The notes beneath the pieces are model-generated. The model was not told the origin of the DNA, did not search any database, and was given only the letters and a program-made list of their open reading frames with translations. Shown here piece by piece: positions 1 to 6,818 of a DNA stretch of 53,136 nucleotides; position 1 is the stretch's first letter; each line of letters opens with the position of its first letter. Source of the DNA: a virus. Both the position numbers and the translations under genes were made by a program. The stretch is from positions 1-53,136 of IMG/VR virus record IMGVR_UViG_3300019776_001111. One strand, given 5' to 3'.

Positions 1-309
1 TCATGGCTTCACCTCGGCGCCGTAATCACCAAGTGCTTCGATCTGTGCAGAGCGCCATTCGGTATATGCGGCCCAGTTGGTGAAGTACTGCTGCTCCGGT
101 AGCGATTTGATGGCCGTTGCAAATCCATTCCTGAAGCCATCGGCATCAGCATTGGCGATGTCGGTGGTGGTGTAGCAGGGGATCGAGCCGCCACGAAGGT
201 GCTCGATCATCTGCGCCTGCTGTGCGACTGTCGCTTTCAGCCCGACAATCTCCCAGTCCTTCTGGGTCATGTTTTCGAGTGCTTCTTTAGCGCTTTGGCG
301 TTCTCTCAT
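1..309 (-). CDS. Hypothetical phage early protein, 102 aa
   Basis: No family recognised. The first 40 residues are charged and probably helical (a run rich in Lys, Glu, Gln); the rest is mixed and ends in an acidic Tyr-Gly-Ala tail. The start ATG at 309 has the Shine-Dalgarno GGAG nine bases upstream and overlaps the stop of the preceding gene by four bases, so the two are probably translationally coupled. It is the last gene of the leftward early operon within the window. Its stop codon occupies bases 1-3; if the ends of the window are joined, the integrase GTG follows immediately. Confidence 0.75.
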   Translation of the reverse strand: MRERQSAKEALENMTQKDWEIVGLKATVAQQAQMIEHLRGGSIPCYTTTDIANADADGFRNGFATAIKSLPEQQYFTNWAAYTEWRSAQIEALGDYGAEVKP

Positions 310-515
310 GCTTTTCTCCAGGTAGCAGCCGACACCCGCGCCCAGCGCTCTTTGGTGACGATGATGAAGTTGCGGATGCCGGTCATGACCTTGTGCATCT
401 CGCCGTCGAACTCGACGAATGAGTCTTTCTTGCCAATGTCAGGTACGCGGTCGATGGTGTCGAGCAGCTTGCCCGGCCCGCCATCTGGGTGTTGCTCATG
501 GATGTCATACTGCAT
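306..515 (-). CDS. Hypothetical phage early protein, 69 aa
   Basis: Small protein of no recognised family, with an acidic first half and a basic C-terminus ending in Trp-Arg-Lys-Ala. The start at 515 is preceded by GAGGTGCGCC, a good ribosome binding site. It overlaps the end of its upstream neighbour and the start of its downstream neighbour, so it belongs to one tightly packed leftward operon. No cysteine clusters or membrane segments are visible. Confidence 0.7.
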   Translation of the reverse strand: MQYDIHEQHPDGGPGKLLDTIDRVPDIGKKDSFVEFDGEMHKVMTGIRNFIIVTKERWARVSAATWRKA

Positions 516-708
516 GGCGCACCTCGCGGATCACCTTCAACATGCCTTTGGCGTAATCCGCTGGATGGACCAGCGCCGCCGCTTCGAGATTGCAAACCAT
601 CGTCTCCACCGGACCGCGCTCATCGAACATGCAGCGCGGCAGGTAAACGACAGACGCAAGCATCTGCGCCGCGTAGATGCGGCCTTCTCTTTCTTCAATG
701 TGAGACAT
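505..708 (-). CDS. Hypothetical phage early protein, 67 aa
   Basis: Small protein of no recognised family. It begins MSHIEEREGRIYAAQMLAS and has a short hydrophobic stretch around residues 12-22. The start at 708 follows CGGAG at good spacing. The 3' end overlaps the next gene by eleven bases, typical of this operon. It could be one of the small accessory proteins that leftward early operons of temperate phages carry for host takeover; nothing in the sequence shows which. Confidence 0.7.
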   Translation of the reverse strand: MSHIEEREGRIYAAQMLASVVYLPRCMFDERGPVETMVCNLEAAALVHPADYAKGMLKVIREVRHAV

Positions 709-760
709 ACGTGCTCCGTTCCGCGCGTGGCGGCAGAGGGTTGTTTGGATTGGGCTGTGG

Positions 761-910
761 CTACTTGCGGCGCTGGAATTCAGTGCATCGAACGATCACT
801 GTCTGAGCGTCTCGGGCGAGCGCCGGCATGGAGCTGAATGGAAGGTGACTGCAATTACGGTGGGCGTGGACACAGGTGCGGCACATGCCGCCTTTGGGTT
901 GGTGAGTCAT
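761..910 (-). CDS. Small cysteine-containing phage protein, 49 aa
   Basis: I chose ATG at 910, not a longer frame. That ATG overlaps the stop of the upstream gene as ATGA and is preceded by AGAGGG. The protein carries CxxC followed by His and Cys within the first 22 residues (Cys-Arg-Thr-Cys-Val-His...Cys-Ser-His), so a small zinc-binding fold is possible. The rest is basic. It is translationally coupled to the ASCH-like protein upstream. Function unknown. Confidence 0.65.
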   Translation of the reverse strand: MTHQPKGGMCRTCVHAHRNCSHLPFSSMPALARDAQTVIVRCTEFQRRK

Positions 911-1794
911 TGCTTCACCCTCTTGAACTCGACGACCCAGACCCATGGGTTCGCGTTCCATGCGTGCGGGCCATTGATCGATGACCAAAGCGATTCGAAG
1001 CTTGAAATCGGATCGTTGGTCCCGGCGTGCTCTCTGTCGTAAACACGCCATTTGCTGTTGCCGGCCGGGTCGAGTGTTTCGTTGTATTCGATGCCCTCGG
1101 CCCGTGCCTGATCCTCGCTGATGTCCTGCAATCGCTCGACGCGCACGTCAGTGATCTCCAGCAGGATGCGGCTGGCCCAGCGCGGCATGTGGATTGAAGG
1201 ACGTCCCCGGCCTTGTGTGATCATGGAGCAGCCGGTTTGCCGAATGGCGTCGTCTGCTGAGTAGAGGATCGGCTCGCCCTGGCTCAAATCTCTGGGTGCA
1301 ATCGAGTCCATCTGTGCATCTGCTGCCCAGGCCTCGCGCACCCACAGGCGATCGCCTTTCCGGCCATACGGGCATCCTCCGTACAAGGCCAGCTCAGCGG
1401 CACATTCCTCCTCGGTCGCACCGAATGCGGCGAAGCCCCAGCGCGGGTGATCTTGAACAACGGCGATCCACTGATGGTCCGGTGAGTCGGATTTGCTACG
1501 ACTGGGAATTTGATTCCCTTTGATCGGGCGGCGCGTGACCGTCTTCTGTGCGGAAAGGATCGCGCGAACCATCGCACTGCTGAAAAGAATAGGCCGCTCT
1601 TTGTAGAACGGTTCAGGCGCGGGACGTGGTTTGTCCATTTTCGCCAGGCACCGCTTGCAGGTGACTGAATCGCGCTTGTGGGTGCCCTCCCAATCAACCT
1701 CGGATTCTTCGCTGAGCCCGCAGACCGAGAGCGACCACCGCTCGTTGTCCTGCGTGCAGCCGGAGTCGACTATGAGGTGGCTTTTCCTGAGCAT
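907..1794 (-). CDS. Phage ASCH/morphogenetic-protein-like protein
   Basis: A 295-residue protein resembling phage proteins often labelled morphogenetic protein, which carry an ASCH-like nucleic-acid-binding fold. The visible hallmarks are a central segment reading KERPILFSSAMVRAIL followed by KTVTRRPIK, then GDRLWVREAW, and the C-terminal LWSSINGP plus NPWVWVVEFKRV block. The first 50 residues contain a Cys pair (VTCKRCLAKM) that is probably a short zinc-binding extension. The family is common in early regions of proteobacterial phages; the older morphogenesis label is not well supported and RNA/DNA binding is a guess from the fold. It lies directly downstream of the reverse transcriptase gene and is coupled to the next small gene by an ATGA overlap. 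Confidence 0.75.
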   Translation of the reverse strand: MLRKSHLIVDSGCTQDNERWSLSVCGLSEESEVDWEGTHKRDSVTCKRCLAKMDKPRPAPEPFYKERPILFSSAMVRAILSAQKTVTRRPIKGNQIPSRSKSDSPDHQWIAVVQDHPRWGFAAFGATEEECAAELALYGGCPYGRKGDRLWVREAWAADAQMDSIAPRDLSQGEPILYSADDAIRQTGCSMITQGRGRPSIHMPRWASRILLEITDVRVERLQDISEDQARAEGIEYNETLDPAGNSKWRVYDREHAGTNDPISSFESLWSSINGPHAWNANPWVWVVEFKRVKQ

Positions 1795-1837
1795 GACGGT
1801 TCCTTGCCGCTATAGCGGCTGACTTTGAAGGGATTGG

Positions 1838-2998
1838 TTATTTCTTCGGGTAGGTCTTTGTCAGCGCGCCGTTGACGGCATGTCCGCGCTTCAGGACGAC
1901 GTTGGCCAGCTTCTCCCGGTCCTTCCCGCTGTGGCTGGCCTGACTGAGCAGGCCGAAGTAGCTGTTGGCGGTCTCGCGCAGATCCTCGGCAGGTGCTGCG
2001 GCCGTGCGCTTCAGTGCCTGGGCCAGTGACCGCTTGCGAGTTGATCGCCGCCACGGCTTGATGACATGGCCAACGAAGTCGACGCCGCGATGCACGGGCT
2101 GGAGGATGGTCTTACTCGGGTTCAGCTTGGCGCCGAGGCTGGGCAGGAACGCTTCAACCTCTGCCAACCAGGCGTTGAGCTGTTGTGGCGACTCATGCAG
2201 GAACACGAAGTCATCGACGTAGCGTACGTAATGCTTGGCACCGAGCTTGTGCTTTGCAAACTGATCCAGCGCATCGAGGTACACGTTGGCGAAGAACTGC
2301 GACGACAGGTTGCCGATGGGCAGCCCGAGCCGTGCTGGTTGCGCGGTGAGCCGTTTGTGCTGCGGCACCCGGTTGAACAGATGGGCCGGGCTTCGCACCT
2401 CGTAGTCTTCGCGAGGGTCGTGCATCAGGATCTGTTCGGCGAGTGCCGACCACCAGGGTTCGGTGATCTTGGCGGCCAGCTGCTTGCGCAGAACCTCTTT
2501 GTCGATCGCGACGAAGAAGTTGGCCAGGTCCAGCTTGAGATACCAGCAGGGCTTCGACCAGTTCTGGCTGGCGCTGCGGATCTTCGCCTCAAGCCGGGTA
2601 GCGGCGTACAACGTGCCGCGCCCGGGAATGCATGCGCAACTGTCCGCTATGAAGCTGGCGTAGAAGCGCGGTGCCACACGGTTGTACAGCAGGTGGTGGA
2701 CTACGCGGTCCCGGAAGGCAGCAGCCCAAACCTCTCGGGCTTTCGGCCGGGTGACCACGAAGCATATGGAACGGCCTGGCCGGTAGGTGCCGGCGATCAG
2801 GTCGTCGTGTAGGCCGATCAGGTTGCGCTCCAGGTCCATTTCGAAAGCCAATGCACTGGCGCTGTTGCGCTTCGAGCGGCGGCAGTCGTAATAGGCCTGA
2901 ACAAGCTCGCTGAACGGGTAGGGACCAACATTCGAATCTGCGGACGGGGCGGACGCGCGCGGTGTTGTTCTTGTCGTTGTTGTTCTGATTGCCATCAT
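1838..2998 (-). CDS. DGR reverse transcriptase
   Basis: Retron/group-II-like reverse transcriptase of the diversity-generating retroelement type. It would copy the template-repeat RNA into cDNA while misreading adenines. Visible motifs: YLKLDLANFF (residues about 153-162, first catalytic Asp157), GLPIGNLSSQFFANVY (about 225-240, the IGxxxSQ signature that separates DGR RTs from QGxxxSP retroviral and intron RTs) and YVDD at 260-263 (catalytic Asp pair). There is no maturase or endonuclease domain, as expected for DGR RTs of 300-400 aa. The only in-frame ATGs before the conserved N-terminus are at 2998 and 2995, both inside the template repeat, so the first ~20 residues are TR-encoded in a different frame from the target genes. 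No good Shine-Dalgarno is visible there, so the true start is uncertain. avd lies upstream. Confidence 0.95.
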   Translation of the reverse strand: MMAIRTTTTRTTPRASAPSADSNVGPYPFSELVQAYYDCRRSKRNSASALAFEMDLERNLIGLHDDLIAGTYRPGRSICFVVTRPKAREVWAAAFRDRVVHHLLYNRVAPRFYASFIADSCACIPGRGTLYAATRLEAKIRSASQNWSKPCWYLKLDLANFFVAIDKEVLRKQLAAKITEPWWSALAEQILMHDPREDYEVRSPAHLFNRVPQHKRLTAQPARLGLPIGNLSSQFFANVYLDALDQFAKHKLGAKHYVRYVDDFVFLHESPQQLNAWLAEVEAFLPSLGAKLNPSKTILQPVHRGVDFVGHVIKPWRRSTRKRSLAQALKRTAAAPAEDLRETANSYFGLLSQASHSGKDREKLANVVLKRGHAVNGALTKTYPKK

Positions 2999-3037
2999 CG
3001 AAGTTCATGTTGAATGCGTTGTTGGCAGAGCGCTGCG
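2938..3037 (-). repeat. DGR template repeat (TR)
   Basis: A 100-bp copy of the three variable repeats, read on the minus strand. Its coding-strand centre is rich in AAC codons. In the frame of the target genes it would read QRSANNAFNMNFDDGNQ and continue with more Asn codons to TARVRPVR, but no ORF uses this frame: an in-frame TAG lies just upstream. The 27 bases at the GC-rich 3' end (coding sense) are identical in TR and all VRs and are the likely initiation-of-mutagenic-homology segment. The TR sits between avd and RT and overlaps the RT 5' end by about 60 bp. Confidence 0.95.
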
Positions 3038-3209
3038 ACCTATCGTGCTATCTACGTCGCCAAGCCGAAGGCAGAGCCGATCAGCAAGGAAACTGCGCGA
3101 GACCTGCACGGACGCTTTAGACCGTCGGTATCTCTGATGCGCATGGCGGTGACCCAGAGGTCAGCGGCACGACCAGATTCAATTCGCACAGACCTGAAAG
3201 CCATAACTC

Positions 3210-3566
3210 TCAGATGGCGGGCGCGGTTGGGGTGGAGCGTTTCCAGGCAGTGGCCTGTTTACCGATCGAGGAAGTAACCTCTATCGAAGTGGCATGCTGC
3301 CCGACACTGATGAACCGACTCTCCTTGAAGAGTCGCATCAGGAACTCGATGACCTGGACCTTCTCTACCAGCAGGGTCAGGTGTGGGTGCTTGTCCCGGG
3401 TCGAGTTGGCCCGGGCAATCAACATCAGCACGTCGATGCACTCATCAATGACGCGCTTCCCGAGAGACTGCTTGAGATCTCGGGGGATATTGCGGGTGAG
3501 GTTCGTCGCCATCTGGAGCAGGCCCAGCGACACCTTGTAGATGCTCAGCTCTGTGTGCATTCCCAT
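3210..3566 (-). CDS. avd: Avd-like DGR accessory protein
   Basis: A 118-residue, mostly helical protein with the four-helix-bundle pattern of the accessory variability determinant (bAvd) family: helices at about 5-35, 38-58, 64-90 and 95-112, with the conserved run LSIYKVSLGLLQMATNL near the start and LGKRVIDECIDVLMLI in the middle. Known Avd proteins form basic pentameric barrels that bind the RT and the template RNA and are needed for mutagenic cDNA synthesis. The start at 3566 follows GGAG with ten-base spacing. Gene order target-avd-TR-RT is the same as in the Bordetella phage DGR. Confidence rests on fold pattern plus position. Confidence 0.85.
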   Translation of the reverse strand: MGMHTELSIYKVSLGLLQMATNLTRNIPRDLKQSLGKRVIDECIDVLMLIARANSTRDKHPHLTLLVEKVQVIEFLMRLFKESRFISVGQHATSIEVTSSIGKQATAWKRSTPTAPAI

Positions 3567-3591
3567 TGCAGTAAATCTCCATGAAGAGCAA

Positions 3592-3609
3592 CCGGCCGCA
3601 AGCGGCCGG
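3592..3609. other. GC-rich hairpin downstream of VR1
   Basis: Perfect inverted repeat CCGGCCGC-AA-GCGGCCGG (8-bp stem) between the end of the VR1 target gene and avd, 30 bases beyond the 3' end of VR1. No T-run follows on the minus strand, so it is not an ordinary terminator. In the Bordetella phage DGR a short GC-rich hairpin just downstream of the VR is needed for target recognition; this could be the equivalent, which is inference. Confidence 0.5.
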
Positions 3610-3623
3610 ATTAAATAAGCAAA

Positions 3624-4244
3624 TTAATCAATCAATTGACTGCGGACGGGGCGGACGCGCGCGGTGCTGTGCTTGCCGTCGTCGTACTGAGTGCCACCAT
3701 CGAAGAACATGTAGAAAGCGTAGTAGGCAGAGCGCTGCGTTGACGACAAGTACCAGGTGTCACGGAAAGCCTCTGGGCCATCTTCGCGGAACGCTTCGTT
3801 CGTGGTCTGGGCTGGCGACTCATCGGTGTACAGCAGGCCGACAGGCTCGCTGTTGGGGTTGTCGCCGTCGCGGCGGCCGGCCCAGTTGGATTCGGTTGTC
3901 GGCTTGAAGTGGCGATACTGCAGCTCCTGCACATCCCGCGCCGGGATCGCCCAGTCGGTGTAGCCGCCGATGTCCAGAGCCAGAACCTGTTGAGCCAGGT
4001 CGCTTCCTGCCGCTGCCATCGCTTCGGTGTTGGTCCGACTGTTGGTGAAGCTGTCGGCGCCTTCGATTTTCACGCCGTACTCGCCCCAGGCGCCCACCAA
4101 TTCATGCGCGGCGCCGGCGGTGATGTTCAGGTAGCGCTTGCCGGTGTCCGGATCGCGGGTGATGCCGGCGAAGAATCCGCCACCGAATGCCTGGCCGATT
4201 TCCGGGAGGGTGGCTGCTGGTGCTGCTTGCTCTGCTGCGGACAT
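3624..4244 (-). CDS. DGR target protein 1 (DUF1566/Lcl-like)
   Basis: A 206-residue protein whose last ~38 residues are the DGR variable region. I start it at ATG 4244, which has AGAGGAAA upstream; a longer frame would run back through a terminator. Conserved blocks: GGGFFAGI near residue 22, WGEYGV near 52, DWAIPARDVQEL near 95, then DTWYLSSTQRSA leading into the VR (residues about 169-202) and ending ARVRPVRSQLID. The C-terminal layout (W-S-S-T...N-rich loop...RVRPVR) matches the DUF1566/Lcl family, whose C-type-lectin-like fold displays variable residues for ligand binding. No signal peptide or membrane segment. It is a paralogue of the genes at 4323-4928 and 11144-11722. Ligand unknown. 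Confidence 0.85.
   Translation of the reverse strand: MSAAEQAAPAATLPEIGQAFGGGFFAGITRDPDTGKRYLNITAGAAHELVGAWGEYGVKIEGADSFTNSRTNTEAMAAAGSDLAQQVLALDIGGYTDWAIPARDVQELQYRHFKPTTESNWAGRRDGDNPNSEPVGLLYTDESPAQTTNEAFREDGPEAFRDTWYLSSTQRSAYYAFYMFFDGGTQYDDGKHSTARVRPVRSQLID
3640..3739 (-). repeat. DGR variable repeat VR1
   Basis: 100 bp aligned without gaps to the TR. It differs at 14 sites, all of them adenines in the coding strand of the TR. Encoded variable core: QRSAYYAFYMFFDGGTQ, then Tyr-Asp-Asp-Gly-Lys-His-Ser, against mostly Asn and Asp in the TR frame. Confidence 0.95.
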
Positions 4245-4270
4245 GGTCTTTCCTCTTTTCGAAGGCAACA

Positions 4271-4290
4271 AAAAAGGCGCTGCTGCGCCC
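4271..4290 (-). terminator. Intrinsic terminator between the two adjacent DGR target genes
   Basis: On the minus strand, GGCGC-AGCA-GCGCC is followed by TTTTTT. It sits between the stop of target gene 2 (4323) and the ribosome binding site of target gene 1 (4244). Unless bypassed, it would separate expression of target 1, avd and RT from the upstream genes. Confidence 0.75.
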
Positions 4291-4322
4291 CGGTGCCGGA
4301 TCAAGAACGAATTATTGAAGGA

Positions 4323-4928
4323 TCAAATAAAGAATCTGCGGACGGGGCGGACGCGCGCGGTGCCGCTCTTGCCGCCGTGGCTCTGACTGCCAGCATCGAA
4401 GTCCATGATGAATGCGGTGTTGGCAGAGCGCTGCGTTGACGACAAGTACCAGGTGTCTTTCGCGAACAGGTCTGGCACGTTCACCCAGCAGTGGTACAGC
4501 TCGGCACAGGCGGGCAGGTAGAAGTCCGTGTGTCCATCGGCGGAGTATTCATCAGCGGCCTCTGCTGCAGGGTGGCCTCCATCAGCCAGCAGAATGACGC
4601 TGTTCGCGTGTCCGTCAGTCTTGCTGGTGGCTCCTGATTCTTTACCGCGTTTCCCCCATTCATGATCACCAACATCATTGGCGGCGATGATCAGATAGTG
4701 CGCAGGGACATCTCCGCGAGCTGGTATGAGCCCACCGTTGAAACCGCCTTGGCCTGGCCATTCTGCGCCGAGCGCGGGAACACCTGCTGCGACCTGGACA
4801 GGTTGAACATTGGCCGCCGGCGGCAATGTCTGGGCGAGCAGGCCGGCCATCAGCACCTGCACCATCCGCTCAGAGGTTCCTTTGATCTTGAGGCCGTCAG
4901 CCTCAATGGAAATCGTTTTGGTCTTCAT
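4323..4928 (-). CDS. DGR target protein 2 (DUF1566/Lcl-like)
   Basis: A 201-residue protein ending in the second DGR variable region (residues about 165-198). It has an N-terminal beta-rich lead (MKTKTISIEADGLKIKG), a helix, an Ala/Pro linker, then the shared core with EWPGQGGFNGGL, HEWGKRGKES, DGHTDFYLPACAELYHCW and TWYLSSTQRSA before the VR, ending TARVRPVRRFFI. The core resembles the distant paralogue at 11144-11722 more closely than target 1. No signal peptide, so it is probably cytoplasmic or virion-packaged rather than secreted. The C-terminal C-lectin-like fold is inferred from the DUF1566/Lcl pattern; the bound ligand is unknown. Confidence 0.85.
   Translation of the reverse strand: MKTKTISIEADGLKIKGTSERMVQVLMAGLLAQTLPPAANVQPVQVAAGVPALGAEWPGQGGFNGGLIPARGDVPAHYLIIAANDVGDHEWGKRGKESGATSKTDGHANSVILLADGGHPAAEAADEYSADGHTDFYLPACAELYHCWVNVPDLFAKDTWYLSSTQRSANTAFIMDFDAGSQSHGGKSGTARVRPVRRFFI
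4336..4435 (-). repeat. DGR variable repeat VR2
   Basis: 100 bp aligned without gaps to the TR. It differs at 13 sites, all TR adenines on the coding strand. Encoded core: QRSANTAFIMDFDAGSQ, then Ser-His-Gly-Gly-Lys-Ser-Gly. Confidence 0.95.
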
Positions 4929-4938
4929 TGTGCATTCC

Positions 4939-5262
4939 TTACGAGGTGATGTGCGGTGATGGATTGGCGCGCTTCATTGAACGAAGCTCGCCTTGGAATG
5001 TTTTGCGGTGGAAGCCGATATGGCGCTCAACGTCGTGCCAGGTTGAGCCGGCGGCGCGCATGTCGAGCGCCATGGTCAGATACTCAGCGGTGAGTTGTTT
5101 GGGCTTGCCCTTGTTGCCGAGCACGATCCCGGCTGCATTGAGGTAGCGCACGACGGTCGGGTATGAGCAACCGGCTGCTACGGCGATGTCGTCAATCGAA
5201 TTGCCCTCTGCGTGCATGCTGAAAATCAGCCCGACCGAGTCAGGCGATAACTTGGCTGTCAT
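4939..5262 (-). CDS. Helix-turn-helix phage protein
   Basis: A 107-residue protein with two repeated helix-turn-helix-like segments: DSVGLIFSMHAEGNSIDDIA followed by SYPTVVRYL, then TAEYLTMALDMRAAGSTWHD followed by the basic helix HRKTFQGELRS. The pattern resembles Hin/resolvase-type HTHs used in phage DNA-binding proteins. I prefer ATG 5262, where GGAGG stands seven bases upstream; two earlier ATGs at 5268 and 5280 have no proper spacing. It overlaps the preceding 53-aa gene by 23 bp. Likely a DNA-binding regulator, but the target is unknown. Confidence 0.7.
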   Translation of the reverse strand: MTAKLSPDSVGLIFSMHAEGNSIDDIAVAAGCSYPTVVRYLNAAGIVLGNKGKPKQLTAEYLTMALDMRAAGSTWHDVERHIGFHRKTFQGELRSMKRANPSPHITS

Positions 5263-5401
5263 GCTCATTCCTCCGCGCATGTTCCCGCTGCCGGGCTTTG
5301 CTGCATTTGTCGTGATTTCCGGTGCTGCGGGGCTTTCGGCACTGATCGCAAAAGAAGTGCAGTTCCATGTAGCCCGCTGCGAGCTTTCCTTTGGATGACA
5401 T
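5240..5401 (-). CDS. Small zinc-ribbon-like protein, 53 aa
   Basis: A short gene read in a different frame from its neighbours. Residues 16-33 contain Phe-Phe-Cys-Asp-Gln-Cys, then His and Cys (CxxC...HxxxC), suggesting a tiny zinc finger; the C-terminal third is very basic. The start ATG at 5401 follows AGGAATGACC and lies one base from the preceding stop. The end overlaps the next gene. Codon order and spacing support it; function unknown. Confidence 0.6.
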   Translation of the reverse strand: MSSKGKLAAGYMELHFFCDQCRKPRSTGNHDKCSKARQREHARRNEHDSQVIA

Positions 5402-5403
5402 GG

Positions 5404-6054
5404 TCATTCCTGCTGCTTCTGCGCCTTTGGGAAGAAGGCCGGTCTTGCGTTGGATTTTGGATAGTCGATGTCGAAATTTTCGAGGATGCGAGTGAAAGCG
5501 CGATATGAAATGCCAGCCTTCGCGCGCGCTTGGTTGCGAGTAAGGCCGAGCTCCTTGAATGCCTTGATGCGTTCAGCGTCTTTGGCATCTTTCTCTTCAT
5601 CAACATTGCAGCGCAGGTTAGCTTGGCTTTTGAATGCGGCCCGCTGAAACTTGAAGCCGTTGGCTTTGGCCATATTGGTCAGTGTTCTGCGCGACAGACC
5701 AGTGCTCATGATCGCTTGCGCGTAGGTCATGGTTTCGGCGAGCTTTCTGATGCGCTCGATCAGTTCCAGCTTTTCCCGAGATCGCTCTATGGCCCGTTCC
5801 TCGCGTTCAATGTCGCGCTGTGCCAGTTTATCGAGCCATGCCGGCGTTTCTGGTTTTGGTATCGGCTTGGCTTTGGCTGCCTTCTTCTTCGGAGGCGGCT
5901 CATGTCTCACGGGCGGCGGAACAAAGCTCGGCCCCTGCAATACCTCAATAGTCCCTCCTTTGTTCAAGAAAGCCTCCTGAAGCAGGGCCAGTTCGTGGCG
6001 TTGAGGGTCGAGCATCTGGATCATGGAAAGCTCGGTGCTTACGTATGCGTTCAT
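5404..6054 (-). CDS. Coiled-coil and HTH-containing hypothetical protein
   Basis: A 216-residue protein of no named family. Residues 50-72 are a Pro/Lys-rich linker (PPPKKKAAKAKPIPKPE). Residues 78-110 form a charged helix. Two HTH-like units follow: MTYAQAIMSTGLSRRTLTNM at about 110-129 and LGLTRNQARAKAGISYRAF at about 172-190. It overlaps the exonuclease gene by four bases (ATGA type). A DNA-binding role is inferred; it may act beside the recombination genes. Confidence 0.6.
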   Translation of the reverse strand: MNAYVSTELSMIQMLDPQRHELALLQEAFLNKGGTIEVLQGPSFVPPPVRHEPPPKKKAAKAKPIPKPETPAWLDKLAQRDIEREERAIERSREKLELIERIRKLAETMTYAQAIMSTGLSRRTLTNMAKANGFKFQRAAFKSQANLRCNVDEEKDAKDAERIKAFKELGLTRNQARAKAGISYRAFTRILENFDIDYPKSNARPAFFPKAQKQQE

Positions 6055-6818
6055 GCTGCTTTACTCCGCAGTTTCGCCTCATACCCGTCGACCAGCAGCT
6101 TGAATTGCCACAGGTCTTCCTCAAGCTTTTCGATGTAGTCGTCATCGCGCTTGAACTCTTGCAGCCAAAGCTGGCGGCCAACCGGCTTAAGCAGCGGGCA
6201 GTACATCCCGATGTGCCACCATTTGCGATCAGTGATCCACATGCAGCCCTGCACTTGGTCGATGATCCCGCTGGCATCGTTGTCGATGTGGAAGGACCGC
6301 AGCTTTTCCGGGGCAAGGAAGCATTTGTACTCGGAACCGCCGTCCTCACCGATAAAACCGTCAGCACTGGCCCCGAAGGCGCCATCGTCGGTCTTGACCA
6401 GTCCGACCTGAGTAACGATCAGACCGGTTTGGATTTCGTGTTCCATGCGGGCCTCAGGTTCAAGCTCGTGGCCGCGGCGCATCTGCCAGGTCTCGAAACC
6501 GTTGTCGAGGGGCTTCCCGCCGATCCGCTCGACGGCCAACTGGAAGGCGTAGTCGAGGGCGGCTGAGGATGGCTCGCCGACTGTTTCGCCATCCAGGGCA
6601 CGCTGTACCACTTCAGCCTTCGGGCCAGCCTTGTAGCCGGCCAGGTCGCGGGCTTTCGCTTCGCTGTGACCGGCCAACATCGCATCTACGTAGGTGCGTT
6701 GCTGTACGGTGAGCCCGTTCACCTTGGAGCGGGCTGTGGTGAACATGCTGGCCGTGATGCAGCCGGCACGCTCCTGGAGCCAGATGTCTGACCCCTGCGT
6801 GCAATTGATCTGGATCAT
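6051..6818 (-). CDS. YqaJ-family phage exonuclease
   Basis: A 255-residue protein of the YqaJ/lambda-exonuclease recombinase family, which degrades one strand of double-stranded DNA to make 3' tails for annealing. Landmarks: QGSDIWLQERAGCITAS at the N-terminus, MRRGHELEPEAR (about 143-154, with the catalytic-core Glu), GASADGFIGEDGGSEYKC (about 177-194, the D...ExK nuclease motif) and a Gln-rich helix IIDQVQGCMWIT. Usual length for the family. It is encoded immediately downstream of an ERF annealing protein, the classic exonuclease/annealase pair of phage recombination, with a four-base overlap. In DGR phages it could also affect cDNA or target-DNA processing, which is speculation. Confidence 0.9.
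   Translation of the reverse strand: MIQINCTQGSDIWLQERAGCITASMFTTARSKVNGLTVQQRTYVDAMLAGHSEAKARDLAGYKAGPKAEVVQRALDGETVGEPSSAALDYAFQLAVERIGGKPLDNGFETWQMRRGHELEPEARMEHEIQTGLIVTQVGLVKTDDGAFGASADGFIGEDGGSEYKCFLAPEKLRSFHIDNDASGIIDQVQGCMWITDRKWWHIGMYCPLLKPVGRQLWLQEFKRDDDYIEKLEEDLWQFKLLVDGYEAKLRSKAA

Noticed and set aside
2589-3008. A minus-strand frame starting in TR and reading MNFDDGNQ in the VR frame
   Set aside because: It uses the TR in the target frame but then runs out of frame through the RT gene; the translated sequence past the TR is non-protein-like. TR is better explained as a non-coding template.
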